The notes: a model not told the origin generated them from the sequence alone. Shown: positions 23,906 through 32,279, counted from the first letter of the stretch. The stretch is 64,000 bases of DNA from an uncultured Bacilli bacterium (GCA_934086815.1 CAKOIM010000001.1:62001-126000); one strand, 5' to 3'. Program-made: numbers and translations.

Positions 23906-26900
23906 ATGAAAGATGATGTAAAAAGATTTTTAACAAGTATTAATTGTGTTGATGATGCATTTAATGAAATTTCTTTAGATAAAGTAGTTTTAAAAAAACA
24001 AGAAAATAAATTTATAGTCTATTTAAAGAGTGAAAATGCTTTAGAAATAGAAGATGCTAATAAACTTTTTTTAAGTGCTTTAAATGGAATAAATGGTGTT
24101 AATAAATGCGAAATTGTTTTAACGTATAAACAAGTTTCTGAAAGTGTAGTTATTAATTATTTGAATTACTTAATTGATGAAATAATTATAAGAAGACCAA
24201 GTTTAATTAGTATAAAGAAAAGTAAAATAGAAATAAATAATAATATCATAACTTTTTATGTATTAAATGATTTTGAAAAAAATGATTTATTGAATGAATG
24301 TAATAATTTAATAAATCAATTAAAAAGATATGGCTTGGGTGAATTTAATGTTGATATTTTAATAAGTTTAGATGAACAAAAAAGTTTACAAGAAGAAATT
24401 ATACATGAAAAAGAAAGTGTTAATATAAAAAAAGAAGAAAGTAAAATAATATTGGGTTCACATAAAGATGGTGATGTTACACAACTAAATAATATTTTAG
24501 GGGAAGTTAAAAATATTATTGTGGAAGTTTATATATTTCAAAAAGAAGTTATTGAAAGACAAGGGAAAAAAGGACCAATATTTATAATTAATTTAAAAGT
24601 AAGTGATAAAACAGATAGTTATTTAATGAAAATAGTTAGGTTTAATGAAGAAGAATTTATTGGTATTAATAAAAAATTAAATGTTGGTTCTTGGTATAGA
24701 GTTCATGGACATATAATGATGGATCAATACTTAAAACAAATGATTATTGATGCAAGAAATATAGAAATAATAGATTCTAAAGATGAAGTAATAAAAGATG
24801 AAGAAGAAAATAAAAGAGTAGAATTACATGCTCATAGTATGATGAGTATGATGGATGGGGTTATATCTGCATCTGATTTAGTTAAGTTTGCATCGAAGTT
24901 AGGTCATAGGGCTTTAGCTATTACAGATCATAATGTTTTACAAGCTTATCCGGATATTTATAATCAAGTTAATAAAATTAATAAAGGAAAAGAGGATAAA
25001 GATAAGTTTAAAGCTTTGTATGGGGCAGAATTAAATGTTGTAGATATTGAAGCTAATATTGTTTTTTCTAATAAAGAATTTAAATTGTTTGATCAAGAAT
25101 ATGTTGTATTTGATACGGAAACAACAGGACTTAATAGTGGAATTGACCAAATGATAGAAATTGGGGCTGTAAAGGTTAAAAATAATGAAATAATAGCTAG
25201 GTTTGATGAACTTATATCGTGCAATAAACCTTTGCCTAAGATTATAACGGAACTTACTAATATTAGTGATGATATGTTAGAGGGAAAAGATAATGAAGAA
25301 ATTGTTACGAAAAGATTTTTAGAGTTTGTTGGTGATTTGCCATTAGTTGCTCACAATGCAGAGTTTGATATATCATTTATTAAAAGTGCTTGTAAAAAAT
25401 ATAATTTAGGTGAATTTAATAATACGGTAATAGATACGATGGGCCTTGCTCGTAATATGTATCCGGATTGGCGTAATCATAAGTTATCTACTTTAGTTAA
25501 AAATTTAAAAGTAGAATGGGATGAAGATAAACACCATAGAGCAGATTATGATAGTGAGGGAACAAGTAAATGTTTTTATCAAATGCTTTATGAATTAAGA
25601 GAACAAAATATTCATACTACAATAGATTTAGAAAAACTTGCTGATAAAGAAAATGCTATAAAGTTTGCAAGACCTTTTCATTTAACTGTTATTGCTAAAA
25701 ATGCTATTGGTTTAAAAAACTTGTTTAAAATAATTAGTTTAGCAAATACAAAATATTTATATAAGGGTAAAGAACCTAAAATACCAAGAAGTGATTTAAT
25801 GTCTTTAAGAGAAGGCCTTATTATTGGTAGTGGTTGTACAAATGGAGAAGTATTTGAAAAAGCCTATGGAATGCTTGATGATGAATTATATGATTTAATG
25901 AATTTTTATGATTATATTGAAGTTAATCCGGTTAATTGTGCAACTCATTTAATTGGTGATAATAAAAAGTTTCATAATATTTTAGAATATAATGGGTATG
26001 TTTCAAGGTTAGTTAAGACTGCTAAAAAAATGGGGAAATTAGTCGTAGCTTCTGGGGATGTTCATAATTTAAGACCCGATGATTTAATTTATCGTAAAGT
26101 TATAATTCATCAAAAAACTAATGGTAAATTACACCCTTTAAATCGAAAAGATATTGAAATACCTAATATGTATTTTATGACAACTAAAGAAATGCTAGAT
26201 GCTTTTAGTTTTTTAGGTGATGAATTAGCCAAAGAAATAGTAGTTACTAATCCGAATGCTATCGCAAATACGGTTGATCATTTACAAATTATTCGAGATA
26301 AATTATATACTCCAGTATTAGAAAACTCTGAAGAAATTACAAAAGAAATGGTTTATAATAAAGCTCATGAAATATATGGAAGTGTTTTACCTAAGATAAT
26401 TGAAGAAAGGCTTGAAGCAGAACTTGCTGGTATAATTGGTGGGGGATATGATGTTATTTATTTAATCGCTGAAAAATTAGTTAAAAAGAGTAATGAAGAT
26501 GGTTACTTTGTTGGTTCTCGTGGTTCGGTTGGTTCAAGTCTAGTCGCAACAATGATGGGTATTACCGAGGTAAATGGATTACCACCTCACTATGTATGTC
26601 CAAGTTGTAAAAAATCATATTTTGAAGATGAATCAGGTGAAACATTAGCTAATCTTTATCCAAGTGGCTATGATATGCCCGATAGAAAATGTGTTTGTGG
26701 TACAAAATTAAAAAAAGAAGGACAAGATATGCCCTTTGCAACATTCCTTGGATTTAAAGCTGAAAAAGTACCAGATATAGATTTAAACTTTTCCGGAGAT
26801 AATCAAGCTGATGCTCATAATCACGTTAAAGTATTATTTGGAGAAGATCATGCTTATCGTGCCGGTACAATTTCAACTGTTGCGGAAAAAACAGCATTTG

Positions 26901-28216
26901 GTTATGTAAGAGGTTATTGTGAAGATGAAAATATTATTTTAAATAATATTGAAATTGAAAGACTTGCCATAGGTTGTACTGGTGTTAAAAGAACAACAGG
27001 TCAACACCCAGGTGGTATAATTGTTATTCCCCAATATATGGATGTATTTGATTTTACTCCATATCAATATCCAGCGGATGAACCAGATAGTACATGGTAT
27101 ACGACACATTTTGATTTCCATGCTATTCATGATAATGTATTAAAACTAGATATACTAGGACACGATGATCCAACAATGCTAAGATATTTAGGGGATACAA
27201 CTAAAGTTAATATTAAAGATGAAATACCATTTGATGATAAAAATATTATTAGTTTATTTACATCGCCTAAAGCTTTAGGAGTAACCGAAGATCAAATATT
27301 ATGTAAAACTGGTACATTAGGTATACCAGAATTTGGTACTAATTTTGCTATTAATATGCTTTTAGAAATAAAGCCAACGCATTTTGCTGATTTAGTTAAG
27401 ATTGCAGGTCTTTCTCATGGTACTAATGTTTGGCAAGGTAATGTGCGAGATTTAATTGTTAATAATGTTGCATCATTTGATGAAGTCGTAGGTTGTCGTG
27501 ATGATATTATGGTTAGTTTAATTAATTATGGACTTGATCCATCTCGGGCTTTTAAAATATCTGAATTTGTACGTAAAGGAAAAGCTAAAAAAGAACCAGA
27601 AACTTGGCTTGAACATGCATCTTATATGCGAGAATTTAGTGTACCTGAGTGGTTTATCGAGTGTTGTAGAAAAATTGAATATATGTTTCCAAAAGCTCAT
27701 GCTTGTGCTTATGTTATGATGGCTTATCGTGTAGCTTGGTTTAAAGTTTATTATCCACTTTATTATTATTCGGCATTTTTTAGTATAAGAAGAAGTGACT
27801 TTGATGTTTTTGCTATGCTTAGAGGCTATGATGGAATAAAACGAAGACTTATTGAAATAAAAGAAAAAGGCTTTGGGGCAACGGCTAAAGAATCAGCTGT
27901 TGCAGATACTCTTGCCGTAGCACTTGAAATGTTAGCCCGAGGATTTACTTTTAAAAATATAGATTTAGAAAAATCTTTAGCCAAAACATTTTATATTGAT
28001 GATGAAAATAAATGCTTATATCTTCCTTTTATGGCCGTTGATGGTCTAGGGGAAAATGTAGCAAATAAAATAGTTGAAGAAAGAAATATAAAACCATTTT
28101 ATTGTGTCGAAGACTTTGCAAGTCGTGGCCATGTTAATCAAACAACGGTTAATGCCCTAAGGGAACTAGGTGTATTTAAAGGAATGCCCGAATCTGCTCA
28201 ATTAAGTTTATTTTAA
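23906..28216 (+). CDS. polC: DNA polymerase III PolC (alpha subunit with proofreading exonuclease)
   Basis: Gram-positive replicative polymerase, 1436 residues and full length. Order: N-terminal domain, OB fold, PHP (ELHAHSMMSMMDG, AITDHNVLQAYPD) interrupted as usual by the DEDDh exonuclease (VVFDTETTGLNSG, HNAEFDISFI, HRADYDSEGT), PHP continued (VASGDVHNLRP), Cys-rich zinc region (CPSCKKSYF...CVCGTKL), palm (GSRGSVGSSLVATMMGITEVN, KVPDIDLNFSGDNQ) and the C-terminal duplex-binding region. Both proofreading and polymerase residues are intact. ATG 23906 immediately follows the dnaE stop and has AGGAAGGTGG upstream, so both alpha subunits come from one transcript. Confidence 0.98.
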   Translation: MKDDVKRFLTSINCVDDAFNEISLDKVVLKKQENKFIVYLKSENALEIEDANKLFLSALNGINGVNKCEIVLTYKQVSESVVINYLNYLIDEIIIRRPSLISIKKSKIEINNNIITFYVLNDFEKNDLLNECNNLINQLKRYGLGEFNVDILISLDEQKSLQEEIIHEKESVNIKKEESKIILGSHKDGDVTQLNNILGEVKNIIVEVYIFQKEVIERQGKKGPIFIINLKVSDKTDSYLMKIVRFNEEEFIGINKKLNVGSWYRVHGHIMMDQYLKQMIIDARNIEIIDSKDEVIKDEEENKRVELHAHSMMSMMDGVISASDLVKFASKLGHRALAITDHNVLQAYPDIYNQVNKINKGKEDKDKFKALYGAELNVVDIEANIVFSNKEFKLFDQEYVVFDTETTGLNSGIDQMIEIGAVKVKNNEIIARFDELISCNKPLPKIITELTNISDDMLEGKDNEEIVTKRFLEFVGDLPLVAHNAEFDISFIKSACKKYNLGEFNNTVIDTMGLARNMYPDWRNHKLSTLVKNLKVEWDEDKHHRADYDSEGTSKCFYQMLYELREQNIHTTIDLEKLADKENAIKFARPFHLTVIAKNAIGLKNLFKIISLANTKYLYKGKEPKIPRSDLMSLREGLIIGSGCTNGEVFEKAYGMLDDELYDLMNFYDYIEVNPVNCATHLIGDNKKFHNILEYNGYVSRLVKTAKKMGKLVVASGDVHNLRPDDLIYRKVIIHQKTNGKLHPLNRKDIEIPNMYFMTTKEMLDAFSFLGDELAKEIVVTNPNAIANTVDHLQIIRDKLYTPVLENSEEITKEMVYNKAHEIYGSVLPKIIEERLEAELAGIIGGGYDVIYLIAEKLVKKSNEDGYFVGSRGSVGSSLVATMMGITEVNGLPPHYVCPSCKKSYFEDESGETLANLYPSGYDMPDRKCVCGTKLKKEGQDMPFATFLGFKAEKVPDIDLNFSGDNQADAHNHVKVLFGEDHAYRAGTISTVAEKTAFGYVRGYCEDENIILNNIEIERLAIGCTGVKRTTGQHPGGIIVIPQYMDVFDFTPYQYPADEPDSTWYTTHFDFHAIHDNVLKLDILGHDDPTMLRYLGDTTKVNIKDEIPFDDKNIISLFTSPKALGVTEDQILCKTGTLGIPEFGTNFAINMLLEIKPTHFADLVKIAGLSHGTNVWQGNVRDLIVNNVASFDEVVGCRDDIMVSLINYGLDPSRAFKISEFVRKGKAKKEPETWLEHASYMREFSVPEWFIECCRKIEYMFPKAHACAYVMMAYRVAWFKVYYPLYYYSAFFSIRRSDFDVFAMLRGYDGIKRRLIEIKEKGFGATAKESAVADTLAVALEMLARGFTFKNIDLEKSLAKTFYIDDENKCLYLPFMAVDGLGENVANKIVEERNIKPFYCVEDFASRGHVNQTTVNALRELGVFKGMPESAQLSLF

Positions 28217-28218
28217 TT

Positions 28219-28301
28219 ATTCCTTTGAAAAATATCGATTTGAGCATCAATATTCCTTTGAAAAATATCGATTTGAGCATCAATATTCCTTTGAAAAATA
28301 T
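28219..28301. repeat. 33-bp direct repeat, 2.5 copies
   Basis: The unit begins ATTCCTTTGAAAAATATCGA and ends GAGCATCAAT. Identical copies lie at 28219-28251 and 28252-28284, and a 17-base partial copy follows at 28285-28301. There are no spacers between copies. It starts two bases after the polC stop. Confidence 0.9.
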
Positions 28302-28320
28302 TGGCAAGGCTGAAAAATAC

Positions 28321-28349
28321 TAGACAATTTCTAGCTTTAATGATATTAT
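28321..28349 (+). promoter_or_regulatory. Promoter for the DUF4143 ATPase
   Basis: TAGACA (28321-28326), 17 bases, then TATTAT (28344-28349) with TGA in front. Confidence 0.6.
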
Positions 28350-28367
28350 TTATATGGAGGATAAACT

Positions 28368-29666
28368 ATGTTAAAGAGAAAAGCTTATGATAAATTAAAA
28401 ATTTGGAAAGATACTCATAGAAATAATTGTTTAATGGTTATTGGGGCAAGGCAAGTAGGAAAAACCTACATAATAAGAAAATTTGCTCAAGAAAATTATG
28501 AAAAAATTTATGAAATAAACTTTATTGCAGAAGAAAATTATAAAAAAATATTTGATGAAAATTTAGATGTTGAAACTATTTTAAGAAAAATGTCTTTAAG
28601 TGTACCAAACTTTCAAATAATACCAGGTAAAACATTAATCTTTTTAGATGAATTACAAGATTGTCCGAATGCTATTACAGCTTTAAAATTTTTAGCTCAA
28701 GATGATCGCTTTGATTGCATTGCATCTGGATCAATGTTAGGTATGGCATATAAAAGAGTAACTTCATTTCCTGTCGGATATGTTGACAGATTATATATGG
28801 ACTCTTTAGATTTTGAAGAATTTTGTTGGGCAAATGGATTAAGTGAAGAAGCAATTAGTTATTTAAAAGAAGATTTTGAAAATAAAAAAAGTGTTTCTTT
28901 AGTAGTTCATAAAAGAATGATGGACTTATTTAAACAATACATTGTTCTTGGAGGAATGCCTGATGTTATTAATGAATTTAATTTAACTCAAAATTATAAT
29001 TTAGCTTTAACTATTCAAAAAAGAATATTAAATGATTACCGTGATGATATTGTTAAATATGCGGATGCAAGCGAAAAATCTAAAATACGATCTTGTTTTG
29101 ATAGTATTCCAACACAATTATCTCGGGAAAACAAAAAATTTAAATATGGGATAGTTGAAAAAAATAGTAATAGAGAAAAGTATTATGGTGCTTTACAATG
29201 GTTATTTGATGCAGGGATAATTAATTTTTGTTACAATTTAAATAACCCAGAATTACCTTTGGAAGGAAATAAAATTGCTGATTGTTTTAAAGTTTATATG
29301 CGTGATACTGGTTTATTAATGGCTATGCTAGATGATGGCGCAAACTTTGATGTTATGAATGGTAATTTAGGTATTTATAAAGGTGCTATTTATGAAAATA
29401 TTATCGCAGATATATTTCATAAATCAGGAAAGAAACTATATTATTTTGAAAAAAATTCTACTTTAGAAATTGATTTCTTTTTAAGGTATGAAGGGGTAGC
29501 AACTGCAATAGAAGTTAAGTCCGCGGATAATACAAAATCTAAATCTTTAAAATCAGTAATGACTAAATGGAACGTCGAAAAAGGAATAAAACTTTCTAGT
29601 AAAAATATAGGTATAAATGAAAATGGAGTAATAAGTATGCCTCTTTATATGAGTATGTTTTTATAA
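28368..29666 (+). CDS. AAA ATPase with C-terminal DUF4143 (AAA_14/DUF4143 family)
   Basis: A 432-residue P-loop ATPase. Walker A is GARQVGKT at residues 26-33 and Walker B is LIFLDELQD (Asp94, Glu95). A sensor-like CIASGSMLG and the domain linker VLGGMPDVINEF follow, then the DUF4143 region (KIRSCFDSIPTQLSRENKKFKYG, DCFKVYMRDTGLLMAML) and a C-terminal E-I-D-F-F...A-I-E-V-K-S-A-D block that looks like a PD-(D/E)xK nuclease core. The family is common and mobile in gut bacteria; its function is not established. It is a single gene between two repeat regions with its own promoter and AGGAGGA-like ribosome site. Confidence 0.88.
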   Translation: MLKRKAYDKLKIWKDTHRNNCLMVIGARQVGKTYIIRKFAQENYEKIYEINFIAEENYKKIFDENLDVETILRKMSLSVPNFQIIPGKTLIFLDELQDCPNAITALKFLAQDDRFDCIASGSMLGMAYKRVTSFPVGYVDRLYMDSLDFEEFCWANGLSEEAISYLKEDFENKKSVSLVVHKRMMDLFKQYIVLGGMPDVINEFNLTQNYNLALTIQKRILNDYRDDIVKYADASEKSKIRSCFDSIPTQLSRENKKFKYGIVEKNSNREKYYGALQWLFDAGIINFCYNLNNPELPLEGNKIADCFKVYMRDTGLLMAMLDDGANFDVMNGNLGIYKGAIYENIIADIFHKSGKKLYYFEKNSTLEIDFFLRYEGVATAIEVKSADNTKSKSLKSVMTKWNVEKGIKLSSKNIGINENGVISMPLYMSMFL

Positions 29667-29720
29667 AATAGGGCTAGACATTTATTATTATATGTAGTAT
29701 ATTTTAGTTACAAAAGAAAA

Positions 29721-29890
29721 AAAGAAGTGATTCCAGCTTTAAGTGGAACTTAAAAAAGTGGTGAAACCAGCCGAAAATGGTATTTTATAAAGTGGTGATT
29801 CCAGCCGTTATATGGAAATTAAAAAAGCAGTGATTCCCACTATGAGAGGAAATTGAAAAAGCGGTGATTCCGACCATTAACAGTGAAATT
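29721..29890. repeat. Imperfect tandem array, five units of about 34 bp
   Basis: Units aligned on AAAAAGYGGTGATTCCAGCC begin near 29721, 29752, 29787, 29821 and 29855; their GTGA blocks lie at 29727, 29761, 29795, 29830 and 29864 (34, 34, 35 and 34 apart). Each unit can form a small hairpin such as TTCCA-n8-TGGAA or ACCA-n8-TGGT. There is no open frame in either direction. With the terminator below, it fills the 310-base gap between the ATPase and the next gene. Confidence 0.75.
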
Positions 29891-29899
29891 GAAAAAGTA

Positions 29900-29945
29900 A
29901 AAACTAAAATTGTTCTGATAGACTTGAACAATTTTAGTTTTTTTT
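29900..29945 (+). terminator. Strong terminator with 16-bp stem
   Basis: AAAACTAAAATTGTTC (29900-29915) pairs perfectly with GAACAATTTTAGTTTT (29926-29941), loop of ten bases, followed by T. Confidence 0.9.
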
Positions 29946-29952
29946 ATATAAT
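29924..29952 (+). promoter_or_regulatory. Promoter of the DGR-type target gene, overlapping the terminator
   Basis: TTGAAC (29924-29929), 17 bases, TATAAT (29947-29952). The -35 is in the 3' arm of the terminator stem and the spacer is its T tail. Confidence 0.65.
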
Positions 29953-29976
29953 TTATTTAGAATAAGGAATGATTAT

Positions 29977-31524
29977 ATGAGTAATAAAAAGAAGCTAATT
30001 ATTTTAGGAGTTTTATCAGTATTAATTATTTTAGTTTTAGTTCTTGGTATAACTAGAGCTTTTATGAAACCAATAGAAGAAACTAGCTCTATAACAGAAG
30101 TAAGTTTAAGTAGTTGTGCAAAAATAAGACTTACTGGTACTAATTCAATTAATTTAAGTAATAGTTATCCTATGAGTAGAAATAAAGGATTACAAACTAC
30201 ACCATATAGTTTTACTGTAAGTAGTTCATGTGATACAACCGTAGGTTTTAATTTATATATTGCAACACTTAATACTAATACTTTAGATGCTAGTGAAATA
30301 CATTATATTGTTACTAATAAAGGAAGTAAAGATGCTTTAGTAGAGGGAGTATTAAGTAATGCTTTAGAAGATTCAAGTAGTTTTAGTGATAGTGAAAAAA
30401 CAGAACTTAATACTGGTCTTCATGGAACATTTAGTAAAATTTATAAAATACATAATGAAAGTATTCCTTTAAGTGGAAGTAAAGATTATGATTTATATTT
30501 ATTCATAGATGAAAATTCTACGAATACTTCCCAAGGAAAGACTTTCAATGCTGGGGTGGCTATTAAGTCTTATGATAGAGAACCAGATCCGCTAACAATA
30601 GCAGATTATTGTAATAATGGTGATAATTTAGCTTCGTGTATAAAAACATTTGGAAATCAAGGAAGTGAAATATCCAATATTTATATTCATAATAGTTCTT
30701 TAACAAATGGAGCTAAAGATAACTCATACCGTTATGCAGGTCCAAGTGATACTACAAATAACTTTGTATGCTTTGGATATGACTCTCAAGACGGAAGTTG
30801 CCCAAGTGATAATTTATATAGAATCATCGGAGTATTTGGTGATGAAGTAAAACTAATAAAGTATGATTATGCAAAATCAATATTATTAGGAACAGATGGG
30901 GATTATGGACGAACATTTCAAGCAGAAGGATTCGGAGGAACATATAAAGGACAAAACTCTAAATCAGAAATAGGTGCATATTATTGGAATAGAAATGGTA
31001 CAAATACATGGAGTGAAAGCCAACTAAATACAGTTAATTTAAATAAAAATTATATAAATAATATCGGAACAAAATGGTCAGAAAAAATATCAGACCATAT
31101 ATGGAAAGTTGGAGGAAACACTTGGGATAATATATATAACCAAACAGCTCCAACAGCATATCAAAATGAAATAAATAGTCCAGCAACAAATAAGACCGTA
31201 AATGCAAAAGTAGGATTAATGTATGTAAGTGACTATGGATATGCAGCATCATCTAGTTCATGGTCTACATTATTAAAAAGTTATGATAATGTTACAGCAA
31301 ATAATTGGATGTATATGGGTCTTTATGAATGGACATTAACGCCTCGTGGGGTCGCTTCGAACGCTGCTTTCTGTGTGGACGACCCGGGCTATGTCTACAC
31401 CAACGATGTCTACGACGACCCTGTCCACGGTAGCAATGCGGCGCGCCCAGTCCTTTATCTGAAGTCAACAATAGGCTATGGCGGAGGAAGCGGCACGGCC
31501 GCGAAACCGATTTTGGTGAAATAG
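29977..31524 (+). CDS. Anchored surface protein with a DGR-like variable C-terminus
   Basis: A 515-residue surface protein. Residues about 7-28 are a signal anchor ending GITRAFM, like the TasA-type signals of the 43-64 kb locus. A first beta-rich domain (about 40-200: CAKIRLTGTNSINLSNSYPM...TVSSSCDTTVGFNLYI) is followed by a larger domain (about 205-515) with EIGAYYWNR, VGLMYVSDYGYAAS and NNWMYMGLYEWTLTPRG, resembling C-type-lectin-fold domains. The last 65 residues are encoded by GC-rich DNA with NNC codons, unlike the rest of the gene. The ending A-A-R-P-V-L-Y-L-K-S matches the conserved end of DGR variable proteins. It has no cell-wall sorting motif. ATG 29977 has AAGGA eight bases upstream. 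Probably a diversified adhesin (inference). Confidence 0.8.
   Translation: MSNKKKLIILGVLSVLIILVLVLGITRAFMKPIEETSSITEVSLSSCAKIRLTGTNSINLSNSYPMSRNKGLQTTPYSFTVSSSCDTTVGFNLYIATLNTNTLDASEIHYIVTNKGSKDALVEGVLSNALEDSSSFSDSEKTELNTGLHGTFSKIYKIHNESIPLSGSKDYDLYLFIDENSTNTSQGKTFNAGVAIKSYDREPDPLTIADYCNNGDNLASCIKTFGNQGSEISNIYIHNSSLTNGAKDNSYRYAGPSDTTNNFVCFGYDSQDGSCPSDNLYRIIGVFGDEVKLIKYDYAKSILLGTDGDYGRTFQAEGFGGTYKGQNSKSEIGAYYWNRNGTNTWSESQLNTVNLNKNYINNIGTKWSEKISDHIWKVGGNTWDNIYNQTAPTAYQNEINSPATNKTVNAKVGLMYVSDYGYAASSSSWSTLLKSYDNVTANNWMYMGLYEWTLTPRGVASNAAFCVDDPGYVYTNDVYDDPVHGSNAARPVLYLKSTIGYGGGSGTAAKPILVK
31337..31470 (+). other. Putative DGR variable region (VR) at the 3' end of the surface gene
   Basis: Codons for residues about 455-497 include GTC, GCT, GAC, GAC, GGC, TAC, ACC, AAC, GAT, TAC, GAC, GAC, CAC, GGT and AGC: each could come from an AAC/AAT template codon by adenine substitution. 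The window elsewhere strongly prefers A/T-ending codons. The invariant GC-rich end (GCGGCGCGCCCAGTCC, about 31438-31453) is where an initiation-of-homing site would be. No reverse transcriptase or template repeat is in this window, so the retroelement must be elsewhere if present. Confidence 0.6.
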
Positions 31525-31668
31525 TGACGGAGCAAGGCGAAATCTTCGCACCCTTGATGGGACATGGTGAGTCACGAAAAAAAATAGGCGAAGCGAAAAA
31601 GCTTGAGAGGTCGAAAAATATGGAACGCGGTGAAAAGGTGTGAGAAACTAAAAGCGCGCTATGTATAT

Positions 31669-31716
31669 GAAGCCCTGTATGGGCAGGGCTTCCAAAATTA
31701 GGCGAAGCCTAATTTT
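31669..31716 (+). terminator. Two adjacent perfect hairpins downstream of the variable region
   Basis: GAAGCCCTG (31669-31677) pairs with CAGGGCTTC (31684-31692), loop of six. AAAATTAGGC (31694-31703) pairs with GCCTAATTTT (31707-31716), loop GAA. The second resembles a terminator with a weak T tail; both could instead be structures of a retroelement cassette. The 230-base gap 31525-31754 is GC-rich like the variable region and holds no gene. Confidence 0.6.
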
Positions 31717-31754
31717 GTTGGAAAAAATAAAGAAAAAGAAGAAAGAGGGATAAA

Positions 31755-32228
31755 ATGAATGAAAGATATTTACCGATAGGTAGTGTAGTTGAACTTAAAA
31801 ATGGAAAGAAAGTAATGGTCATAGGTTATTATTCCGTGGAATATGACAATGATATTGTTGTATATGATTATTCGGGATGTGCTTATCCGGAAGGAATAAT
31901 GTTAAAATCTAGTTATTGTTCATTTAATCATAATGATATTAAGAAAGTTGATTTTGTAGGTTATGTGGAAGATGCTTACCTTAAATTAAATAAAACTTTA
32001 AATATTATTGATAATGATTTAGTTATTGAAGATGATATAGAAGAACAAAAGTTGGATGATAATAATGTTGGTTTATTGGAAATTGAAAAATTAGAACCAG
32101 TAAATGAATTAGAAAGTATTAATTATGATACATTAGAAAGCGATAAGAAAGAAGAAAAAGAAAAACCAGAAGAATTTGTAATTCCCCATTATGAGTTTGA
32201 TGAAAGTGGTATAATAATTAAAGATTAG
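31755..32228 (+). CDS. DUF4176 family protein
   Basis: A 157-residue protein. Residues 1-90 match DUF4176: RYLPIGSVVELKNGKKVMVIGYYSVEYDNDIVVYDYSGCAYPEGIMLKSSYCSFNHNDIKKVDFVGYVEDAY, with the Y-L-P-I-G-S-V-V-x-L-K-x-G start and the Y-P-E-G and F-N-H-x-x-I blocks. The remaining 65 residues are an acidic, low-complexity tail (EEKEKPEEFVIPHYEFDESGIIIKD). In other Bacillota DUF4176 genes often lie near type VII secretion genes; none is seen here. ATG 31755 follows AAGAGGG. A palindromic promoter or terminator separates it from the next gene. Confidence 0.8.
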   Translation: MNERYLPIGSVVELKNGKKVMVIGYYSVEYDNDIVVYDYSGCAYPEGIMLKSSYCSFNHNDIKKVDFVGYVEDAYLKLNKTLNIIDNDLVIEDDIEEQKLDDNNVGLLEIEKLEPVNELESINYDTLESDKKEEKEKPEEFVIPHYEFDESGIIIKD

Positions 32229-32229
32229 T

Positions 32230-32265
32230 TTGACAATCATGCTTATATTAAGTATGATTGTTTTT
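32230..32265 (+). promoter_or_regulatory. Palindrome carrying a promoter (possible operator or terminator)
   Basis: CAATCATGCTTA (32234-32245) pairs with TAAGTATGATTG (32249-32260, one G-T pair), then TTTTT. The same bases hold TTGACA (32230-32235), 17 bases and TATGAT (32253-32258), a near-consensus promoter for the short-chain dehydrogenase gene. It could terminate the upstream transcript, start the next one, or act as an operator. Confidence 0.65.
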
Positions 32266-32279
32266 GATAGGTGGTGCTT

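Noticed and set aside
28219..28301. Possible CRISPR array
   Set aside because: Copies are directly adjacent with no unique spacers and there are no cas genes, so it is a plain tandem repeat.
29721..29890. Possible degenerate CRISPR or coding repeat
   Set aside because: The variable parts are only about 8-10 bases and both strands are broken by stop codons, so neither spacers nor protein repeats fit.
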